From positions 308,501 to 372,500 of the forward strand of contig NZ_CP102451.1 in assembly GCF_024637875.1 (NCBI RefSeq): 64,000 nucleotides of DNA. Reading direction: 5' to 3'. The stretch's first letter is position 1. The number at the start of each line of letters is the position of its first letter. The stretch is from Vagococcus luciliae (GTDB lineage: Bacteria > Bacillota > Bacilli > Lactobacillales > Vagococcaceae). Under the pieces are notes generated by a model. It ran no database searches. It was not told where the DNA came from and worked only from the letters and a program-made list of their open reading frames with translations. The translations under genes and the position numbers were made by a program. Positions 44,035 through 53,803 of the stretch are shown here, in pieces.

Positions 44035-46224
44035 TTAATCTTCATAATCTAAAATTGTTTGTAGATGACGACTGATTAGTCCATACGCTTGAATTTCTCC
44101 CCAAACTTCTTCGGTCATAACATATTTTCTTGATAACAATTTTGGAGCTTTAATATTTTCATCTAATTTTTTATAAAAGCGATCAAATTGTTTCATTTTG
44201 GGTTCAGCCCATTTTTTAAATTTAATGTCTTGCTTGTCAAGTTTTTTCCAACGTTCAGACAATAAATCAAGCTGACTTTCAAATGCTAAAAATTCTTTTT
44301 TACGAACTTTTTCTTTACCTTCTTCATCCTCAGTATCACTTAATATGCTATCAACATCGTCCATAATCGTTTCATCATCATAACCTAAAATATCGTCATC
44401 ATAATCATCATCTTCGTCATAATCATAGTCATAATCGTCATCATAATCATCGTCTTCGTAATCATAATCATAGTCATAATCGTCATCTTCGTAATCATAA
44501 TCGTCGTCATAATCATCATCATAACTATCATCTTCGTTATCATAATCGTCATCATAATGATCATCTTCGTCTGTATAATGATAAGACTGGTTGAGAGTAT
44601 CATCTAAATCAATCTGTGGTGATGCTTCCAAGTCACTCGATTCAACTGAACTATTTTCTTCTGTCACCATATCTACTGGGTCAAATATAGGAACTTCAGG
44701 TGTCTTTGAAAGGTCAATACTTGGTGTAACAGTTTCATTTTCCAACGAAATAGAAGAAAAATCAGAATTTTGCATATTCAATTTGGAATAATTTGATTGT
44801 TTTAGTTTAGCTAATTCTTTTTCTAAATCGAATACTCGGCTAGCTGCAGTTCGATAATTAGACTCCAAACGAGTATAGTTATCTTGCCATTTAGCTTGCG
44901 TCAATTCTTGTGAATTCATTAACTGATTAACTAGTTCTTGTTGTTTTTCTAATCTTTGTGATAATCGCTTAATTTCTTCATTTTTAGAATAATTAATATT
45001 TTCAAATTCTTTATCCTTTTGATTTAGCTGATGTTGATATTCTTGTACTGCTTGTTGATGTTCAAATGTTAGTTTCTTCATTTCTTGTTCTTTATGAGTC
45101 AACTCATCAGTTAATTGTTGAATAATCAATTGTCTTTCTTCAAGCAATCGATCTAATTTATCTTGTTGATCTTGAAGACGTTCATTTTCTGAATGTAACT
45201 GTTGTTCTCGTAATTGCGATTCCTTTTGACTTAGATTATTTTCTTGTATGAGGTTTGCTAATTCATCTTCTTTTTGTTTAAGCTTAAGAGTTGCTTCTCG
45301 TAATGATTCTTGTACTTGTTCTTCAAATTGTTGATTTTCAGTAATAACTAAGCGAAGTTCTTCATTTTCATATTGGGCTTGTTGGTATCTTTGCTTCCAA
45401 GACTCCACACCTTGTTCAAGTGATGAGTTTAACTCGTTCACGTTATTTTTTAAATCTAATATTTCAGATTGCTTTATTTGTAGTTGTTGTCTGTAATCAA
45501 TCTCGTTATCTTGATATGAGATTACTTTTTGTTTTAAGCTGTCATTTTCTTGACTCATTTGATTGATTTTTAATTCATACTCACGTTGTGCTGTTTTTAA
45601 ATCCAATTCAAATGATTTAATGACTTGAGCATTTTCTGCAATTTTTTGTTCTAACTCATAAATTCTTTGTTGCTTTTCTAATAATCCATCATCTAAAAAA
45701 TCTTGTGAATGACGATTTTGCGATGTAGATATCACTTGACTAATACTAGGTACTCTTTCTTGAGTGTTATCGTAATTATCATAATCCATACCAGTGAAAG
45801 TGCCATTAATTTGACTATTGGATGGTTGTTCTAAAATTCCTAATTGATCATATGCTTCTTTCATTGCCTCTTTAAAAATTCTTGGAGCGTTCGTTTTTAT
45901 ATTTCTAATTTGAGTATTAGAGTATAGTCTACTTGCATCAAATGTGACTAACAGTTCTATTCTTTCATGTGCAGTATAGTCTAAGAACACACGGTCAACA
46001 GGATATAATGAAAATGTTTTTTCCCACTCAGCCATAAATAACGTTACTGCTTTTGTAATAATTGATTGTGATAATTTTTGCTTACGGTTTGACCACTTTA
46101 ATAATAATTGATTTTTCTTAGTCGTAATATTCTGAACAGGTAATAAGATAACACTTTGTTCAGTTGGTTTTTTCGTTTCATCTTGATATAATTGAACGTC
46201 TATAACAAACTCCTCTAACGGCAT
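44035..46224 (-). CDS. large coiled-coil protein with Asp/Tyr-repeat tract, function unknown
   Basis: 729 residues, not recognised. Residues 1-150 form a mixed alpha/beta N-terminal domain (LLLKWSNRKQKLSQSIITK, VDRVFLDYTAHERIELLVTF). Residues about 180-480 are a continuous Gln/Glu/Leu-rich coiled coil. Residues about 546-615 are almost only Asp, Tyr and Glu in a degenerate DDDYDY repeat. The last 100 residues are charged and helical (ESQLDLLSERWKKLDK...). No signal peptide or membrane helix, so it is cytosolic. The ATG at 46222-46224 follows GGAGGGAG. It is a single-gene transcript between napA and the cyd operon. Confidence 0.8.
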   Translation of the reverse strand: MPLEEFVIDVQLYQDETKKPTEQSVILLPVQNITTKKNQLLLKWSNRKQKLSQSIITKAVTLFMAEWEKTFSLYPVDRVFLDYTAHERIELLVTFDASRLYSNTQIRNIKTNAPRIFKEAMKEAYDQLGILEQPSNSQINGTFTGMDYDNYDNTQERVPSISQVISTSQNRHSQDFLDDGLLEKQQRIYELEQKIAENAQVIKSFELDLKTAQREYELKINQMSQENDSLKQKVISYQDNEIDYRQQLQIKQSEILDLKNNVNELNSSLEQGVESWKQRYQQAQYENEELRLVITENQQFEEQVQESLREATLKLKQKEDELANLIQENNLSQKESQLREQQLHSENERLQDQQDKLDRLLEERQLIIQQLTDELTHKEQEMKKLTFEHQQAVQEYQHQLNQKDKEFENINYSKNEEIKRLSQRLEKQQELVNQLMNSQELTQAKWQDNYTRLESNYRTAASRVFDLEKELAKLKQSNYSKLNMQNSDFSSISLENETVTPSIDLSKTPEVPIFDPVDMVTEENSSVESSDLEASPQIDLDDTLNQSYHYTDEDDHYDDDYDNEDDSYDDDYDDDYDYEDDDYDYDYDYEDDDYDDDYDYDYDEDDDYDDDILGYDDETIMDDVDSILSDTEDEEGKEKVRKKEFLAFESQLDLLSERWKKLDKQDIKFKKWAEPKMKQFDRFYKKLDENIKAPKLLSRKYVMTEEVWGEIQAYGLISRHLQTILDYED
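44385..44583. repeat. degenerate trinucleotide-type repeat coding the Asp/Tyr tract
   Basis: Repeats built from TCA/TCG/TCT/TAA units (minus strand GAT, GAC, GAA, TAT codons) run about 200 bp. The units are near-identical over 12-30 bp, so the tract can expand or contract by slippage in steps of three. Confidence 0.8.
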
Positions 46225-46378
46225 AATACTATGCTCCCTCCACTATTCATCTTACTCACTAACATGTACCAGTATTAATTGGTTACTCGTATTAATACTA
46301 CCTTTTCTGTTGGTAATTGTAAAGTTGTTTTAGTATATTGAATCAACAAAAATATATATTTTGTTTACTTTTCAATAA

Positions 46379-46411
46379 AAAAGACACTCCCATTAATCAG
46401 GAGTGTCTTTT
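46379..46411 (-). terminator. Rho-independent terminator after the cyd operon
   Basis: A perfect 12-bp inverted repeat (46379-46390 with 46400-46411) with a minus-strand T-run. It adjoins the cydC stop codon. Confidence 0.9.
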
Positions 46412-48166
46412 TTATTCGTAAACATCCATTTGATAAAGTTGTTCAAATCGATTATTAGTCTCTAATAACTCCTTAGGGCTACCTGACATATCAATTTTAC
46501 CATCTTCAATAAAGACCACTTTATCAGCGTGATGAATTCCAACTAAGTGATGAGTAATCCAAATAACTGTTTTATTTTTTAATGCTTCAAAGACTGTTTC
46601 TAGCAACTGCTTTTCAGTTAATGGATCTAACCCTATGGTTGGTTCATCAATAATAACAATAGGTACATCTTGTAATAAAATTCTCGCTAATGCAATACGC
46701 TGCTGTTCTCCGCCAGAAAATCTTTTACCACCTTCTTCAACTAACGTATCCATTCCTTGTGGAAGACGGTCCACCACTCGTTTTAATCCAGCCGCTTCAA
46801 TTGCTTCTAACACTTCTTCATCTGTTGCATTTAAATTTCCCAAACGTACATTGTTTTTTAAGCTTGTGTTAAACAAGTATGGATGTTGATTTAATACACC
46901 AAAATAATTAGCTTGCTGTCCTTCTAATTCTTTGATGTCCATACCACCTACTAAAACTTTTCCAGCTGTTGGCGTTAAATCGCCACGAATAATCTGAGTT
47001 AACGTTGTCTTCCCTGTTCCACTTTTTCCAAGTAACGCCACAACTTGTCCTTCTGGTATAGTTAGATTAAAATGAGATAATAACTCTCGTTTTCCTTGAG
47101 GATATTTAAAACCAACATCTTTTAATTCAATTGTTGTAGAGGTTAATACTATATCTGCTTTTACGCCTTGTTTGTTTTCCTTTTCAGGATTCGGTAATTG
47201 AGATAATCTTTGCACTGTATCTTCATAAATAGGTAATTCTTTTACCGAATCACTCACTGGACTAAAAGCATCTAGCAATGGAAAAAAAGATAAAACAAAT
47301 GCTGCTATCCAGTTTAATGCAGCAGGAGTTCCTTGGCTAATAAAATAATTACCAGCCCATATAAATAAAGCAACAGCTATGATACCAAAAATCAATTGCT
47401 TCACAATACCTTCTAAACGAGAGTAACGATTTAATTGGTAATCCTCTTTTCTAACGTTCGCTTCTGCTTCATTGTACTGTGTTAGAAATTCTTCATAACG
47501 TCCGCTATATTGCCAATCAGCAACACCTAATACTGCATCAGTTAAATCATTATAGAGTTCATGTTTTTTCGCTTTTTTACGATATACTCTAGCATTATTA
47601 ACCAACACTGCTGCTAGTGGTAATACCACTAAAATCAACGCAAATAATAACAACATCAAGCCCGCAAAAGGTAATGAAAAGTAACCCAATCCAATAATAA
47701 TAAATACATATAAAATAAATGAGGTACAAATAGGAAAAATGGTTCTTAAATAAAGATTCTGAATATGATTAATGTCCTCTGCTAATATACCCAATAAACT
47801 CCCTGACTGATAATTTTCTTTCGTATTTGCTGCTTCAGTTTCAAGAGAACGATATAAACGAACACGTATATCAGAGGTCATTTTTAACACCCAATTGTGG
47901 CTTCCTAAACGCTCAATATATCGAAATGTTGGTCTTGCTATACCAAATGCACGTGTTAGCACAATTGGAACGTAAACTAACAAAATATTTTCAGGTTTTG
48001 CAGCGGACTTACTGATTAAGTAGCCAGATGTGAACATCAAAGCTGCTGCTGAAAAAAAGGTTAGAAATCCAAGAAACAAAACTAAAGCTAATAATTTTTT
48101 ATACTTTTTAAAAAATGGTCTAACCCATTGATCTTTTTTAGTTAATAATAGATAATTTTGTTTCAT
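46412..48166 (-). CDS. cydC: thiol reductant ABC exporter subunit CydC
   Basis: A 584-residue half-transporter: six membrane helices in the first 300 residues and an ABC ATPase with GKSGTGKT (Walker A), RFSGGEQQRIALAR (signature) and VPIVIIDEP (Walker B). With its partner it exports cysteine/glutathione, needed for cytochrome bd assembly. The N-terminus (KKYKKLLALVLFLGFLTFFS, FTSGYLISKSA) is CydC-like. Bacillus naming would call this cydD. It follows its partner by 2 bp. Confidence 0.93.
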   Translation of the reverse strand: MKQNYLLLTKKDQWVRPFFKKYKKLLALVLFLGFLTFFSAAALMFTSGYLISKSAAKPENILLVYVPIVLTRAFGIARPTFRYIERLGSHNWVLKMTSDIRVRLYRSLETEAANTKENYQSGSLLGILAEDINHIQNLYLRTIFPICTSFILYVFIIIGLGYFSLPFAGLMLLLFALILVVLPLAAVLVNNARVYRKKAKKHELYNDLTDAVLGVADWQYSGRYEEFLTQYNEAEANVRKEDYQLNRYSRLEGIVKQLIFGIIAVALFIWAGNYFISQGTPAALNWIAAFVLSFFPLLDAFSPVSDSVKELPIYEDTVQRLSQLPNPEKENKQGVKADIVLTSTTIELKDVGFKYPQGKRELLSHFNLTIPEGQVVALLGKSGTGKTTLTQIIRGDLTPTAGKVLVGGMDIKELEGQQANYFGVLNQHPYLFNTSLKNNVRLGNLNATDEEVLEAIEAAGLKRVVDRLPQGMDTLVEEGGKRFSGGEQQRIALARILLQDVPIVIIDEPTIGLDPLTEKQLLETVFEALKNKTVIWITHHLVGIHHADKVVFIEDGKIDMSGSPKELLETNNRFEQLYQMDVYE

Positions 48167-48168
48167 TT

Positions 48169-49899
48169 CTATAACCCTCCTTTCAATTGATTTACAAAGT
48201 GTTGATAGGTACCATTTTTAGCTCGCAGTTCATGATATGTTCCTTGTTCAACTATTTTTCCATCTTCCATCACTAAAATATAGTCCATCTCTCTCATCCA
48301 ATGTAGACGATGTGTGGCAAAAAATACTAACTTATTTTCAAATAATGGTAATATCGTTTCTTTTAGTTCATACTCTGTTTCCACATCCAAATGGGCGGTA
48401 GGTTCATCAAATAATAAAATATTTCGCTCTTTATCTAATAAAGCTCTAGCAACAGCAATACGTTGATACTGACCACCACTTAATAGGTGACCACCTTCAC
48501 CAATCACTGTATCCCATCCTTCTGGTAATTCTTCTATAACATCAATTAGACCCGCTTGTTTCACTGCTTCAGCACATTCTTCAAAGCTAGCGTCAGGTCG
48601 ATAAAATGTAATATTTTCTTTTAATGAACCATGGAATATATAAGGGTCTTGCGGAATATAAAACAATTGATCTTGCCATGCTTTTTTGTGTAGATTGGTC
48701 ATGGCAGACTGATTAATATGAATATTTGGTTTTGTTGCTTCTAAGAATCCGCCTAATAGCTTAATCAACGTTGACTTACCAGATCCTGATAACCCAACAA
48801 TTCCAATTTTCCCACTACCTTGCCAGTCAAAAGAAATATCCGTCAAGGTTGTTCCTTCTTGTGATTCATTATATTTTAACGACATATTTTTTAATGATAA
48901 TTTATCTGATTCATTCCATGAACCTTTTAAGTCGACTGTTTCATCATTTGCTAATTCTTTTTGATCCAGTATTGAAAAAATAGATTTTAATGTATTTCCA
49001 CCATCTAATGTCGCATGGTAGTCATTTGAAAAATCTCGTAATGGTAAAAAGAAATCTGGAGCTAAGACTAACGTTGTTAAAGCAGGCCACAACTCAATTT
49101 GACCATTCATTAACTTAAAACCTAAAAATACCGCGACGATAGCAACAGATAAAGTAGTAAAGAAATCCAACGCAAAGGTTGATAAGATAGCAATTTTCAA
49201 CGTACTCATCGTTGCTTTTCGATAATCTTCGCTCATTTCATGTACTTTTTTCTCATATTTTTTACTAAGACCTAAAAAATAGAGTGTTTCAATTCCTCGC
49301 AGTGAATCTAAAAAATGGTTACTTAGTAGTTGAAATCCCTCATATTGCCTATCTGCTTTTGCTCGTGCCGCATATCCTAAAATGATCATAAATAAAATGA
49401 TAATTGGAAAGACAAGTAATAAAATGACACCAGAACGAATATCCTGCGTGAAAACAAACAATAAAATAATCCAAGGAATCACCATCATATTCGTTAATTT
49501 CGGTAAAATTAAAGTAATATAATTCTCTACTTGGTCAATGCCTTCAATCGTCATAGTAACCATATTTCCAGTACCTTCTTTTTGAACAAAATTAGGTCCT
49601 AGTCTAAAAATCTTTTGTAACAACTGTTGGCGTACTTTTCTAGCTTCTTTATATGCATACTTATCAAGTGACTTGTCTCTTATATATAATACTAACTGTC
49701 TTCCAAAAAAACACGTAAAAAACCAAACAAGCGGCATGGTTTGAGACACAACAGTTTCACCATTCCATAACGCACTAATCCCTTTTGATAAAAAATAAGC
49801 CTGCCCGATAATTAATAAGGCTTGTAGGATTCCTAACCCTACAAGCCCAATTAAGACCGACCTAATTTTATCAATACGAAATAAATTCTTATCAATCAA
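48169..49899 (-). CDS. cydD: thiol reductant ABC exporter subunit CydD
   Basis: A 576-residue partner half-transporter with N-terminal membrane domain (AYFLSKGISALWNG) and ATPase with GLSGSGKSTL, LLSGGQYQRIAVARAL and NILLFDEPTAHLD. Bacillus naming would call this cydC. The frame starts with TTG at 49897-49899; the AAAGGAG site is 10 bases upstream, slightly long. It lies 16 bp after cydB, in one operon cydA-cydB-cydD-cydC. Confidence 0.93.
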   Translation of the reverse strand: MIDKNLFRIDKIRSVLIGLVGLGILQALLIIGQAYFLSKGISALWNGETVVSQTMPLVWFFTCFFGRQLVLYIRDKSLDKYAYKEARKVRQQLLQKIFRLGPNFVQKEGTGNMVTMTIEGIDQVENYITLILPKLTNMMVIPWIILLFVFTQDIRSGVILLLVFPIIILFMIILGYAARAKADRQYEGFQLLSNHFLDSLRGIETLYFLGLSKKYEKKVHEMSEDYRKATMSTLKIAILSTFALDFFTTLSVAIVAVFLGFKLMNGQIELWPALTTLVLAPDFFLPLRDFSNDYHATLDGGNTLKSIFSILDQKELANDETVDLKGSWNESDKLSLKNMSLKYNESQEGTTLTDISFDWQGSGKIGIVGLSGSGKSTLIKLLGGFLEATKPNIHINQSAMTNLHKKAWQDQLFYIPQDPYIFHGSLKENITFYRPDASFEECAEAVKQAGLIDVIEELPEGWDTVIGEGGHLLSGGQYQRIAVARALLDKERNILLFDEPTAHLDVETEYELKETILPLFENKLVFFATHRLHWMREMDYILVMEDGKIVEQGTYHELRAKNGTYQHFVNQLKGGL

Positions 49900-49915
49900 T
49901 TAGGTACAACTCCTT

Positions 49916-50920
49916 TTATCTATCTATCTTGACACGTTTTGTAAATTGTTTATATGCCCAAGCCACATAAAGTAACACAATTGGTAATAAAACTACAGTA
50001 ACAATTGTCATTACTTTCAAAGTATAAGGGGTACTTGACGCATTTTCAATTAGCAAGCTAAATTGTGAGTCTTGTGCAATCATAACACGTGGGAATAACC
50101 CATTAAATAAGAATGCTACGATTCCAACAAAGACTAATCCAGTTGAAATAAATGATAATCCTTCTTTGTCTTTATAAGTACCATAAGCAGCAAGTGCCGC
50201 AAAAACAACGATTAAAACTAACAGAATTAAAGATGAAGTAAAACGTTCAGTAAAGAAGTCTGTTTTCAAATAAGCTAAAATAGCAAAAACGACTAAACCA
50301 GCAAATAATACTGGGTATAATTTTTTTGCAATAGCCAATGAACGTTCACGGACATTTCCTTCTGTTTTAAGACGTAAGTAGTTTAAACCATGTAAAAAGC
50401 TCACTAACGTCACGGCCACACCACCTACGATAGAAAATAAATTAATATAATCAGTAAAGGTAGCATTCATCACATTTTTAGTAGCATCTAGTGGAAGACC
50501 TATAACTAAGTCGACAAACATCATTCCAAATAGAAATGGAACAATAATACTTCCTAAAAACAAAGCCCACTCCCATGTATTACGCTCTTTTGCATTTTCA
50601 GAACTACTTCTAAATTTAAAAGATACGCCACGAATAATTAAACCAACTAAGATAAATAGTAAAATTAAATAGAACCCACTAAATAATGATGCGTACCACT
50701 CTGGAAATGAGGCAAACATTGCACCTCCAGCAGTAATTAACCAAACCATATTACTTTCCCAAACAGGCCCAATTGTTTCAATGACTTGATCACGTTCACG
50801 CTTGTTACGAGCAACTAGCTTAACAGCCATTCCAACACCGAAGTCGAAGCCTTCTAAGAAAAAGAATCCTGAAAATAGAACGCCGATTAAAATGAACCAT
50901 AAAAATTGTAAATTACTCAT
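49916..50920 (-). CDS. cydB: cytochrome bd ubiquinol/menaquinol oxidase subunit II
   Basis: A 334-residue membrane subunit with about 8-9 helices. It starts MSNLQFLWFILIGVLFSGFF and has the conserved FFLEGFDFGVGMA and GPVWESNMVWLI motifs. It pairs with CydA. Its ATG directly follows the cydA stop (TAAATG). Confidence 0.95.
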   Translation of the reverse strand: MSNLQFLWFILIGVLFSGFFFLEGFDFGVGMAVKLVARNKRERDQVIETIGPVWESNMVWLITAGGAMFASFPEWYASLFSGFYLILLFILVGLIIRGVSFKFRSSSENAKERNTWEWALFLGSIIVPFLFGMMFVDLVIGLPLDATKNVMNATFTDYINLFSIVGGVAVTLVSFLHGLNYLRLKTEGNVRERSLAIAKKLYPVLFAGLVVFAILAYLKTDFFTERFTSSLILLVLIVVFAALAAYGTYKDKEGLSFISTGLVFVGIVAFLFNGLFPRVMIAQDSQFSLLIENASSTPYTLKVMTIVTVVLLPIVLLYVAWAYKQFTKRVKIDR

Positions 50921-52327
50921 TTACAGAACCCCCTTTGCAAATGGGTCAATACCATCTTTTCTAGCTTCAGACGGATCAACGTAGTAAGGTCCTTTTTTCA
51001 CTGCGCGTTTACAGAAGATAAACATCACATAACCTAGTACACTAAATAATAAGAAGTAAACAATATTACTAATTAACAATGATGTTGCTGTCACACTTGG
51101 GGAAACACTGTCTGCAATAGTGAACAATCCATACACAGTCCATGGAGAACGTCCTAATTCAGTCACTAACCAACCAAATGTATTAGAAATGAATGGGAAA
51201 CTAATACCTGCTACAAATAGCCATAGCATCCATTTCATACTTTGAATTTTATTTTTACGAAGGAGATATAATCCCACTATGGCCATCAATGCCATTAAAG
51301 AACCAAAACCAGCCATAAATCTGAATCCCCAGAATAACGTCTTAACTGGTAAATAGTAATCCATCTCTGAACCAAATTTCGTATCATATTCGTCATGTAA
51401 TTCTTTATTGGCTTGATCCATACCAATATATTTATCTTCCCCACCTAAAATAGTTAATAAATAAGGAACAGAAATTTCCCATTTTGTTTCTTTATCTTTC
51501 GTATCAATTGATGCAATAATGTTCCAAGGAGCTGGTGAAGAGGTATCTTCATAGATTCCTTCCATTGCAGCAAATTTCATTGGTTGATCATCTGCGACAG
51601 CAATCATTTGTTGGTGTCCTGCAACAATGGTTAAAATTGAACCAACCAAACCAATAATCAAACCGATTCTCATTGATTTTTTGAAGAATTCCATGTCCTT
51701 ATTTTTTAGCATTTTCCATGCTGATGAGCCAGCAATGACAAAACCACCTGTCACAATCGCTCCAAATAAAACGTGAGGGTATTCTACCCATAATTGATGA
51801 TTTTTTAGTAAACCAACAAAACTTGTTAATTCTGCACGATTTGTTGCTTCATTAATTGAATAGGCTACTGGATTTTGCATAAATGAGTTTGCCGCAAGAA
51901 TCCATAACGCTGATAAAGCTGTTCCGATTGATACTAACCAAATAAATAATAAGTGCAATTTTTCATTGAATTTGTCCCAACCAAACATCCATAGTCCAAT
52001 AAACGTTGATTCCATAAAGAAAGCAAGTAATGCTTCAACTGCTAAAGGTGCTCCAAAAATATCCCCCATAAAACGAGAGTATTCAGACCAGTTCATTCCA
52101 AATTGAAACTCTTGGATAATCCCTGTTACAACCCCTACAGCAAAACCTATTAAGAAAATATTTCCCCAAAATTTTGCCATATCTTTATAGATTTTATCTT
52201 TTTTGACAACATACATTGTCTCCATCACCGCAACGGCGAAAGCCATTCCGATAGACATCGGCACGAAAAAGAAATGGAAAACGGTTGTCATCCCAAACTG
52301 GAAACGTGCTAAAAATTCGATATCCAT
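50921..52327 (-). CDS. cydA: cytochrome bd oxidase subunit I
   Basis: A 468-residue haem-bearing subunit reducing O2 with quinol electrons. It starts MDIEFLARFQFGMTTVFHFF, with haem-ligand His18. GIIQEFQFGMNW and the short Q-loop region are visible; the usual GRQPW reads GRSPW here (ELGRSPWTVYG). Most lactic acid bacteria need supplied haem to use this enzyme. The ATG follows AGGAGG and the operon has a clear sigma-A promoter. Confidence 0.96.
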   Translation of the reverse strand: MDIEFLARFQFGMTTVFHFFFVPMSIGMAFAVAVMETMYVVKKDKIYKDMAKFWGNIFLIGFAVGVVTGIIQEFQFGMNWSEYSRFMGDIFGAPLAVEALLAFFMESTFIGLWMFGWDKFNEKLHLLFIWLVSIGTALSALWILAANSFMQNPVAYSINEATNRAELTSFVGLLKNHQLWVEYPHVLFGAIVTGGFVIAGSSAWKMLKNKDMEFFKKSMRIGLIIGLVGSILTIVAGHQQMIAVADDQPMKFAAMEGIYEDTSSPAPWNIIASIDTKDKETKWEISVPYLLTILGGEDKYIGMDQANKELHDEYDTKFGSEMDYYLPVKTLFWGFRFMAGFGSLMALMAIVGLYLLRKNKIQSMKWMLWLFVAGISFPFISNTFGWLVTELGRSPWTVYGLFTIADSVSPSVTATSLLISNIVYFLLFSVLGYVMFIFCKRAVKKGPYYVDPSEARKDGIDPFAKGVL

Positions 52328-52364
52328 AAATAATCCTCCTTATATACATCTATTTAACACACTT

Positions 52365-52393
52365 ATTATACCCGATAGATTAGGTAGTTTCAA
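52365..52393 (-). promoter_or_regulatory. sigma-A promoter of cydABDC
   Basis: Minus strand TTGAAA (52388-52393), 17 bases, TATAAT (52365-52370). The transcription start would be about 32 bp before the cydA ATG. No clear Rex palindrome is seen between promoter and gene. Confidence 0.85.
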
Positions 52394-52440
52394 AATTTTT
52401 TCAATTGTTCTCACCTAATAATTAATTCAATTTACGCTAT

Positions 52441-53790
52441 CTATCTCATTGTGACAAATTCTTCTGCTCCAGTTGGATGAATCGCGACTGTTTGATCAAA
52501 ATCTGCTTTTGTTGCACCCATTCTGACTGCTACAGCAAATCCTTGTAACATCTCATCGACTCCTAAACCGATGCCGTGCAATCCAACAATCTTTTCTTCT
52601 TTACCAACACAGACGAGTTTCATCCAACATTTTTCACGTACTTCTGTAATGGCAAATTGCATTGGGGTAAATCGAGAAGTATAAACCTTTACTTCATCTT
52701 CACCATACTGCTCTTTTGCTTCTTTTTCAGTCAGTCCAACTGTTCCAATCGCTGGGTGAGAAAATACGACTGTTGGAACTGTATGATACTCAAGAAACAT
52801 ATTTTCTTGATTGTTAAATAATCTCTCTGATAAACGACGACCAGCAGCAATTGCAACAGGGGTTAAATTGATTTTATCAATGACATCTCCCACAGCATAA
52901 ATACCTTCTTGTGTGGTGTTTTGATATTTATCTACTTTGATTGCACCTTTATTTGTTAACTCAACTTCAGTCACTTCAAGATTGAGTCCATCCACATTTG
53001 GCACACGACCAATCGCCCATACAATCTCATCGACTTCTAAAGATTTTCCATTTTCAAAGTGTAATACGTACCCTTCAGATATTTTTTCAACACGCTCTGG
53101 TACACTATTTGCATGCAACTGCATACCACTTTTTTCATAACTTTCTGTCAAACCATGAATCAACAATTCATCAAAGTTACGTAAAAAAGTATCTCGCCTA
53201 AATGCTAGATGAGTTGTTGCACCTAATCCGTGTAATACTCCTGCAATTTCAACGGCGATATATCCTGCCCCAACAACCGCCACACGTTTTGGTAACTCAG
53301 TTAATTCAAAGAAACCATTTGAATCAATTCCGTATTCTGCTCCTGGAATATTCGGACGAATGATTTTTCCGCCAGTCGCAATCAAGATATGAGGAGCCGT
53401 AAATGTTTCACCATTAACTTCCACGACATTTTTTTCTTTAAATTTAGCGTAACCTTTAATATGAGTCACTCCGTTGCTTTCTAGCCCTTTTAAATACAAG
53501 CCATTCAATCGCTTAATATATGTTTGACGATTTTCTACTAGACGAGCCATATCAAACTCGTCAACTGTCACATCAAATCCATATTCATAAGCTTGATGAT
53601 GCAACATATCATTCATTTGAGAAGCAGACCACATGACTTTTTTAGGAACACAGCCAACATTAACACATGTTCCTCCAAGCTCATTGCCTTCTATTAATAA
53701 CACTTTGGCACCATACATTCCAGCACGATTCGCAGAAGCAATCCCTCCACTACCGCCACCAACTACTATATAATCATATGTTTTCATCAT
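52441..53790 (-). CDS. gor: glutathione-disulfide reductase
   Basis: A 449-residue flavoprotein disulfide reductase. FAD site VVGGGSGG, redox disulfide CVNVGC (Cys42/Cys47), NADPH-binding [13 protein letters not shown] and the C-terminal HPTGAEE with the active-site His. Reduces GSSG; glutathione could be made or imported by the cell. Two adjacent ATG codons occur; GGAGG is 5 bases before the first and 8 before the second (53785-53787), which may be the true start. It lies 13 bp downstream of trhP2, likely co-transcribed. Confidence 0.93.
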   Translation of the reverse strand: MMKTYDYIVVGGGSGGIASANRAGMYGAKVLLIEGNELGGTCVNVGCVPKKVMWSASQMNDMLHHQAYEYGFDVTVDEFDMARLVENRQTYIKRLNGLYLKGLESNGVTHIKGYAKFKEKNVVEVNGETFTAPHILIATGGKIIRPNIPGAEYGIDSNGFFELTELPKRVAVVGAGYIAVEIAGVLHGLGATTHLAFRRDTFLRNFDELLIHGLTESYEKSGMQLHANSVPERVEKISEGYVLHFENGKSLEVDEIVWAIGRVPNVDGLNLEVTEVELTNKGAIKVDKYQNTTQEGIYAVGDVIDKINLTPVAIAAGRRLSERLFNNQENMFLEYHTVPTVVFSHPAIGTVGLTEKEAKEQYGEDEVKVYTSRFTPMQFAITEVREKCWMKLVCVGKEEKIVGLHGIGLGVDEMLQGFAVAVRMGATKADFDQTVAIHPTGAEEFVTMR

Positions 53791-53803
53791 TATAACCTCC
53801 TTC

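Noticed and set aside
44385..44583. Possible CRISPR-like array
   Set aside because: The repeats are short, contiguous and in frame with a protein; there are no unique spacers and no cas genes.
44385..44603. Met/Ile/Thr repeat frame in the Asp/Tyr tract
   Set aside because: It is a shifted reading of the trinucleotide repeat.
52328..52365. Possible Rex-binding site before cydA (TGTTAAATAGATG region)
   Set aside because: Only one half resembles the Rex palindrome; the second half does not match.
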